From: an uncultured Lachnospiraceae bacterium
GTDB lineage: Bacteria; Bacillota_A; Clostridia; Lachnospirales; Lachnospiraceae
Direction of reading: 5' to 3'
DNA length: 9,931 nt
NCBI GenBank assembly: GCA_902787595.1
Contig: CADAHD010000058.1
Coordinates: 1 to 9,931 of the forward strand
The position numbers and the translations under genes are program-made. Shown here piece by piece: positions 6,288-9,931 of this stretch (its first letter is position 1; each line of letters starts with the position of its first letter). The notes under the pieces are model-generated. The model worked only from the letters and a program-made list of their open reading frames with translations, ran no database searches and was not told the DNA's origin.

Positions 6288-7837
6288 GCGTACCGAAACG
6301 AAAACGTTTTGACAGGCGCCGGGCCAAGTCCCACGGACTTTTCAGAGCAGGGAGCGTGCTGGGCGTACTGATATTGCAGGTTGTTTTTATCATAGTGCTG
6401 GCCAGAGTGGTACAGCAGTACGCATGGCAGTTCTACTTCTTTATTGAAATCCTTTCGGCGCTGCTGGTATTTGCGCTGGTAAGCGACACCGATCATAACA
6501 GGCAGTTCTGGGTAGTGATACTGCTGGCTCTGCCGGGCTTTGGGTTTATCCTGTATTTCTTCTGGGGCAGCGAGCGAAAAGATTTTTCTGATAACGAAAA
6601 GCTGCGTGACAGCGAGGAAAAAGCAAAAAACCGTCTGCCCGATAATAAGGAAGAGATAGAGGAGCTCAGCCGTATCTACCCCAATAAGATACAGCTGGCC
6701 CGCTTCCTGGCCAGGGACGGTTTTCCGGTTTATCAGAATACCTCCGTTACCTATTTCCGTGTAGGGGATGAAATGGAAGATGCGTTCCTTGAGGATCTTA
6801 AGGCCGCAAAGAAAAGCATCTTTCTGGAATATTTCATTATATATAACGGTGAGTGGTGGCAGAAGATAGAGGACATCCTGGTGGCAAAAGCGCAGGAAGG
6901 CCTGGACGTGCGGCTTCTTATCGACGATTTCGGCAGTCTTTTTATGGACGTGCACGAGATGAAAAAGGAGCTGGGCAAGAGCGGCATCAGGCTGTATTCC
7001 TTCGAGCCCATACAAAGGAGGATAATGTCCTTATCCTTCAACTACCGGAATCATCAGAAGATAACGGTAATAGATTCCACCGTGGCTTATACTGGCGGCG
7101 TTAATCTGGCTGATGAATATGTAAACCGCATAGTCCGTTTCGGGCACTGGCAGGATTCGGCCGTGCGTCTTGAAGGTGAGGCCGTATGGAGCCTTACGAA
7201 TATATTTCTGGCAATGTGGGAGCAGTGCAGCCGCAGCAGTGAGGATCATTCGGAAGATTTCCGCCCTCTCTACGGCACAGAGGATAAAGGCTTTGTACAG
7301 CCGTTCTCCGGCGGACCGCACAGGGCACCCGATAATCCCGTGGAGGGTGTTTATACCCGCATGATAAACAAAGCCAGGGATTATATCTACATTACCACGC
7401 CTTATCTGGTATTGGACGAGCGCATGAAGGCCAGTCTGATAGAGGCAGCCATGAGCGGGGTGGATGTGCGCATAATAACGCCGCGCATCTATGATAAATG
7501 GTATGTTTACATGGTCACCGTTTCCAATTACGGGAAACTTCTGGAACACGGCGTGAGGATATACGAATACCTTCCCGGTTTTATCCACGAAAAGGATGTG
7601 GTGAGCGACGATGAATGCGCCATCTGCGGAACCATCAATCTGGATTACCGCAGTCTGTACATACATCACGAAAACGGGGTTTTGTTCTTTAACTGCCCCG
7701 TAGTAGCGCAGATAAAGGAAAACATACTTAATGTAATGACCAAATGCGAGGAGATCACGCTGGAGCGCTGGAAGAAGAGGCCGCGCCGCCAGAAGCTGGT
7801 CCAGATGGCGCTGAGGGTATTCTCGCCACTGTTCTAA
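6284..7837 (+). CDS. cls: Cardiolipin synthase, phospholipase D superfamily
   Basis: The enzyme makes cardiolipin from two phosphatidylglycerol molecules at the membrane. The 517-residue protein has a basic N-terminus, two or three transmembrane segments (about 22-45, 50-67 and 76-94) and then two phospholipase D modules. HKD motif 1 has His257, Lys259 and Asp264 (NHQKITVIDS), followed by AYTGGVNLADEY. HKD motif 2 has His435, Lys437 and Asp442 (IHEKDVVSDD), followed by CGTINLDYRS. Both are intact. Length and layout match bacterial Cls. The start at 6284 gives an ATGA overlap with the end of pyrK, which implies translational coupling; an in-frame TTG at 6278 is less likely. The rest of the cluster gives no metabolic reason for pairing with PyrK, though plsC lies just upstream on the other strand. 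Confidence 0.94.
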   Translation: MSVPKRKRFDRRRAKSHGLFRAGSVLGVLILQVVFIIVLARVVQQYAWQFYFFIEILSALLVFALVSDTDHNRQFWVVILLALPGFGFILYFFWGSERKDFSDNEKLRDSEEKAKNRLPDNKEEIEELSRIYPNKIQLARFLARDGFPVYQNTSVTYFRVGDEMEDAFLEDLKAAKKSIFLEYFIIYNGEWWQKIEDILVAKAQEGLDVRLLIDDFGSLFMDVHEMKKELGKSGIRLYSFEPIQRRIMSLSFNYRNHQKITVIDSTVAYTGGVNLADEYVNRIVRFGHWQDSAVRLEGEAVWSLTNIFLAMWEQCSRSSEDHSEDFRPLYGTEDKGFVQPFSGGPHRAPDNPVEGVYTRMINKARDYIYITTPYLVLDERMKASLIEAAMSGVDVRIITPRIYDKWYVYMVTVSNYGKLLEHGVRIYEYLPGFIHEKDVVSDDECAICGTINLDYRSLYIHHENGVLFFNCPVVAQIKENILNVMTKCEEITLERWKKRPRRQKLVQMALRVFSPLF

Positions 7838-7875
7838 GCAGAGCACAAGCTATATTTTTATAGGAGGATCAAACG

Positions 7876-9063
7876 ATGTTATCACAGCAGTTCAAGGACA
7901 TGTGCAGCACGCCGTCCGTTATAAGAGCGCTTTCGGTTTATGCAACGGAGCGCGGCAAGGAGATAGGTTACGAAAATGTATTTGATTACAGCCTGGGCAA
8001 TCCTTCCGTTCCGGTGCCGGATGCATTTAATAAGGCGATCTGCGATCTTACAAAGGAAAAGACTTCCGCCCAGCTTCACGGCTACAGCCCCAATCCCGGT
8101 AATCCGGAGGTAAGGCAGATAGTGGCGGATTCCCTTAAGAGACGCTTTGGCATAGATTATAAGGCTGAGCATATATTTATGACCAGCGCTGCGGCATCGG
8201 CGATAGCGCACGCCCTGCGCTGTGTTACACAGCCGGGGGACGAGGTCATCACCTTTGCGCCCTTCTTCCCCGAATACAATCCCTATGTAAATCAGACCGG
8301 AGCAAAGCTAAAGGTGGTCCCGGCGGATACGGAGAGCTTCCAGATCAACTTCGACGCTTTTAAGGAGATGCTTAATCCCAATGTGCAGGCGGTGATGATC
8401 AATACTCCCAATAATCCTTCCGGAATTGCATATTCTTCGGAAACGCTTAAAAAGCTGGCTGATATTTTAAGGGCTGCCCAGGAAGAATACGGCCATGAGA
8501 TATTCCTTATTTCTGATGAGCCTTACAGGGAGATAGTATTTGAAGGCGCTGACGCTCCTTATGTATCAAAGTTTTACGATAATACCCTGTCCTGTTACTC
8601 ATTCTCCAAATCGCTTTCCATACCCGGTGAGCGTATCGGATATGTAGCAGTTAATCCCAAGGCGAAGGATGCAGAGATGATAGTGCCGATGTGCGTTCAG
8701 ATCTCACGCGGCATAGGCCACAACTGTCCTTCATCGATAATACAGATGGCTATGGCGCGCTGCATAGACATGACCAGCGATCTTTCGGTTTACGAGACCA
8801 ATATGAACATACTTTATAAAGAGCTGACGGCTCTTGGATTTAAGGTGGTACGCCCGGGCGGAACCTTCTATATTTTCCCCAAGGCTCTTGAGGATGATGC
8901 GGTGGCTTTCTGCGAAAAGGCAAAGAAATACGATCTGATACTTGTGCCTTCGGATTCCTTTGGCGTAAAGGGTTACTTCCGCATGGCATATTGTATAGAT
9001 ACAGAGAAGGTGGAGCGCAGCATAACTGCACTCAGAAAATTTGTTGAGGAGGAATACAGATGA
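7876..9063 (+). CDS. Pyridoxal-phosphate-dependent aminotransferase, class I/II
   Basis: This is a 395-residue fold-type I aminotransferase (aspartate aminotransferase superfamily) and is probably cytosolic. The PLP-binding lysine is Lys245 in YSFSKSLSIPGERIGY. Other expected landmarks are HGYSPNPGNPEVRQ (68-81), Asn179 in NTPNNPSG, Asp214 in ISDEPYREI and the substrate-carboxylate arginine Arg369 in YFRMAY. The amino donor and acceptor cannot be told from sequence; aspartate, alanine or aromatic specificity are all possible. AGGAGG (7862-7867) lies 8 nt before the ATG. The 38-nt gap after cls contains no terminator, so read-through from the pyrK promoter is likely. The gene ends in an ATGA overlap with the next gene, suggesting coupled translation. 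Confidence 0.93.
   Translation: MLSQQFKDMCSTPSVIRALSVYATERGKEIGYENVFDYSLGNPSVPVPDAFNKAICDLTKEKTSAQLHGYSPNPGNPEVRQIVADSLKRRFGIDYKAEHIFMTSAAASAIAHALRCVTQPGDEVITFAPFFPEYNPYVNQTGAKLKVVPADTESFQINFDAFKEMLNPNVQAVMINTPNNPSGIAYSSETLKKLADILRAAQEEYGHEIFLISDEPYREIVFEGADAPYVSKFYDNTLSCYSFSKSLSIPGERIGYVAVNPKAKDAEMIVPMCVQISRGIGHNCPSSIIQMAMARCIDMTSDLSVYETNMNILYKELTALGFKVVRPGGTFYIFPKALEDDAVAFCEKAKKYDLILVPSDSFGVKGYFRMAYCIDTEKVERSITALRKFVEEEYR
9046..9052 (+). promoter_or_regulatory. Ribosome binding site of the Sm-like gene
   Basis: GAGGAGG sits inside the last codons of the aminotransferase gene, 7 nt before the ATG at 9060. Two ATG codons are adjacent (9060 and 9063). The first has the better spacing and gives the ATGA overlap, but either may be used. 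Confidence 0.7.
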
Positions 9064-9317
9064 TGGATCCGATGGAGTTTAATTTTATCGACAAGCGTGT
9101 TGTGATCGACCTGGTGACCGGAAATAATGTAGACGGAACTCTTTACGGAGCGGATCAGGAAGCTTTTTATATAAAGGAAGATGTCGGAGGATACTTTCAC
9201 AAGAGGATAGTGTATAAGAAACATGTGACAGCTATACTCTGCGTGGAAAAGAAGCCTCAGTCGGCTGTTGACGGCGGATTGACGCCTCCTCCGGGAATGG
9301 GAGTCAGAATATTCTGA
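9060..9317 (+). CDS. Small protein with predicted Sm/Hfq-like fold
   Basis: I do not know a named family for this 85-residue protein. Residues 12-60 fit the Sm fold. The Sm1-like part RVVIDLVTGNNVDGTLYGAD has the hallmark hydrophobic strand, two spaced glycines and Asp, and is followed by Gln33. The Sm2-like part IVYKKHVTAI (50-59) resembles the Hfq motif VYKHAIST. Aligned by eye to Escherichia coli Hfq, the Sm1 stretch shares about 9 of 27 positions. Differences from true Hfq are a missing or very short N-terminal helix, Glu34 where Hfq has the uridine-stacking Phe42, a few extra residues between the motifs, and a short tail with PPPGMG. If the fold is right, it may form an RNA-binding ring, but this is inference. 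It is the last gene of the pyrK cluster and overlaps the aminotransferase stop. Confidence 0.8.
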   Translation: MMDPMEFNFIDKRVVIDLVTGNNVDGTLYGADQEAFYIKEDVGGYFHKRIVYKKHVTAILCVEKKPQSAVDGGLTPPPGMGVRIF

Positions 9318-9319
9318 AT

Positions 9320-9348
9320 TTGACAAGCGCACTCCTTTACGATACAAT
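9320..9348 (+). promoter_or_regulatory. Near-perfect sigma-A promoter for the repeat-protein gene
   Basis: TTGACA (9320-9325, perfect consensus), a 17-nt spacer and TACAAT (9343-9348, five of six) begin two bases after the stop codon of the Sm-like gene. Transcription should start near 9355, giving a leader of about 125 nt before the ATG at 9479. Confidence 0.85.
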
Positions 9349-9377
9349 GAAACTTGGTGCATTATTTCTTCGTTGAC

Positions 9378-9404
9378 AAAGGCAGGTCTGCAGGATCTGT
9401 TTTT
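9378..9404 (+). terminator. Hairpin followed by five T residues in the leader: possible weak terminator or attenuator
   Basis: CAGGTC (9383-9388) pairs with GATCTG (9394-9399) around TGCAG with one G-U pair, followed by TTTTT (9400-9404). Flanking AAAGG and TTTTT can extend the stem. It lies downstream of the 9320 promoter, so it could attenuate that transcript as well as end the upstream cluster. The remaining leader (9405-9466) holds further short inverted repeats, such as GATGC with GCATC and GCTGA with TCAGC. I recognise no known riboswitch. Confidence 0.35.
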
Positions 9405-9466
9405 GCGGCTCGAAGGATGCAGGACAGTGATCCGGGCTGAATGGCATCGGATTATTCAATCAGCAT

Positions 9467-9470
9467 GGAG
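9467..9470 (+). promoter_or_regulatory. Ribosome binding site of the repeat-protein gene
   Basis: GGAG lies 8 nt before the ATG at 9479 and supports that start. An ATG at 9465 is out of frame and opens only 12 codons. Confidence 0.6.
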
Positions 9471-9478
9471 TGTGTATC

Positions 9479-9931
9479 ATGTCATCAAAAAAAGATAGCG
9501 TAACGAATATAATAAAGCCTCTGGCGGCTGCTTTCCTTACGACGGAACCGGAGGAGGAAGTACCGGCAGTGGTTAAGCCCCAGCCCAGAAGGTCAGCCCC
9601 CAAGCCGGTGGTCAAACCTGCAGAGGTAAAGATAGGGGAGCTTACAAAAGAAGAAACCCGCGCGCTCTTAAGGGAGCAGCTGGTATCTGCGGGCGCAGAT
9701 GATAAGCCCGTTAAGGATGCGGCAGAGGAGGATGAGGTTCCTTTTGAGGAAGAAAAAGAGCCTGTAAAGAAGGCTGCTCCCGCAAAGGAAAAAGAGACCG
9801 AAAAGAAGGCTGCTTCTGCAAAGGAAAAAGAGTCCGAAAAGAAGGCGGCTTCCGCAAAGGAGAAAGAGTCCGAAAAGAAAGCCGCTTCCGTAAAGGAAAA
9901 AGAGTCCGAAAAGAAAGCGGCTCCCGCAAAG
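9479..9931 (+). CDS. Lys/Glu/Ala-rich repeat protein, 5' part only (cut by window edge)
   Basis: An open frame of 151 codons runs from the ATG to the end of the window with no stop, so the C-terminus is missing. I do not recognise the family. The start MSSKKDSVTNIIKPLAAAFL is followed by a Pro/Lys/Val-rich stretch and then by a short helical segment, KIGELTKEETRALLREQL (residues 51-68). An acidic patch (about 81-94) leads into 12-residue tandem repeats (from residue 97). There is no signal peptide or clear membrane segment in this part. Most differences between repeat copies are synonymous, which supports this reading frame over the open frame on the opposite strand. The repeats look like a linker or flexible/helical spacer before a domain lying beyond the window. 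Its own strong promoter and long leader suggest independent control. Confidence 0.85.
   Translation, partial: MSSKKDSVTNIIKPLAAAFLTTEPEEEVPAVVKPQPRRSAPKPVVKPAEVKIGELTKEETRALLREQLVSAGADDKPVKDAAEEDEVPFEEEKEPVKKAAPAKEKETEKKAASAKEKESEKKAASAKEKESEKKAASVKEKESEKKAAPAK
9767..9931 (+). repeat. 36-nt tandem repeat encoding a 12-residue unit (four copies plus a partial fifth)
   Basis: Copies begin at 9767, 9803, 9839 and 9875, with a 21-nt partial copy at 9911-9931. The encoded unit is KKAASAKEKESE, with Pro/Ser at position 5, Ala/Val at 6 and Thr/Ser at 11. Neighbouring copies differ at only three or four bases, mostly silent, which suggests recent expansion with coding constraint. The array may continue beyond the window. 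Confidence 0.95.

Noticed and set aside
6221..7846. Two minus-strand open frames opposite cardiolipin synthase
   Set aside because: The plus-strand frame carries both intact HKD motifs, and the minus frames are low-similarity shadows.
7838..7875. Possible separate promoter (TATATT) before the aminotransferase gene
   Set aside because: No acceptable -35 box is present at the right spacing, and read-through from the pyrK promoter is a simpler explanation.
9347..9376. Nine-codon open frame starting at an ATG in the leader of the repeat-protein gene, as a possible leader peptide
   Set aside because: Its ATG lies inside the -10 box, upstream of the expected transcription start, and it has no ribosome binding site.
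9711..9929. Open minus-strand frame encoding a repetitive Arg/Phe/Leu-Pro protein
   Set aside because: It is the mirror of the 36-nt repeats. Differences between copies are silent in the plus frame, and no ribosome binding site supports the minus frame.
1..9931. Defence system, prophage, insertion sequence or CRISPR array
   Set aside because: No nuclease, helicase, integrase, transposase, toxin-antitoxin pair or spaced direct repeats could be found. The only direct repeats lie within one coding gene.

Overview
The window reads as ordinary chromosome from a Gram-positive anaerobe of the Clostridia, most likely a Lachnospiraceae member. The reasons are the protein families present (clostridial methyl-accepting chemotaxis protein, DUF4349 lipoprotein, two-subunit class I fumarase, PyrK), strong AGGAGG-type ribosome binding sites, near-consensus sigma-A promoters and a moderate GC content. 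The genus call is an inference. I see no rRNA, tRNA, CRISPR array, insertion sequence, phage gene or attachment site. No gene-free stretch exceeds 300 bases.

Layout. Positions 15-1763 encode a transmembrane chemoreceptor, closed by a clear intrinsic terminator. Positions 1920-2945 encode a DUF4349 lipoprotein, preceded by a palindrome-rich leader. A promoter that overlaps the end of that gene drives a 203-residue protein of unknown function with a DUF4177-like C-terminus (3045-3656), ended by a textbook terminator. Next comes the alpha subunit of an iron-sulfur fumarase (3771-4613) with no beta subunit beside it. It converges on a minus-strand PlsC-type acyltransferase (4647-5372).

A divergent sigma-A promoter (5445-5473) starts a tightly packed plus-strand cluster. 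It holds pyrK (5508-6287), a cardiolipin synthase (6284-7837, ATGA overlap), a fold-type I aminotransferase (7876-9063, 38-nt gap) and an 85-residue protein (9060-9317, ATGA overlap) that resembles Hfq/LSm proteins. A second near-perfect promoter (9320-9348) and a structured leader of about 125 nt precede a Lys/Glu/Ala-rich protein with 12-residue tandem repeats. That protein runs off the right edge (9479-9931).

How the genes relate. PlsC and cardiolipin synthase both belong to phospholipid synthesis and lie on either side of pyrK, but the other cluster members have no obvious common pathway. Two proteins that normally need a partner, fumarase alpha and PyrK, lack it here. The most interesting candidate is the divergent Sm-like protein at 9060-9317. 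I do not see convincing evidence of a complete undescribed system in this window.
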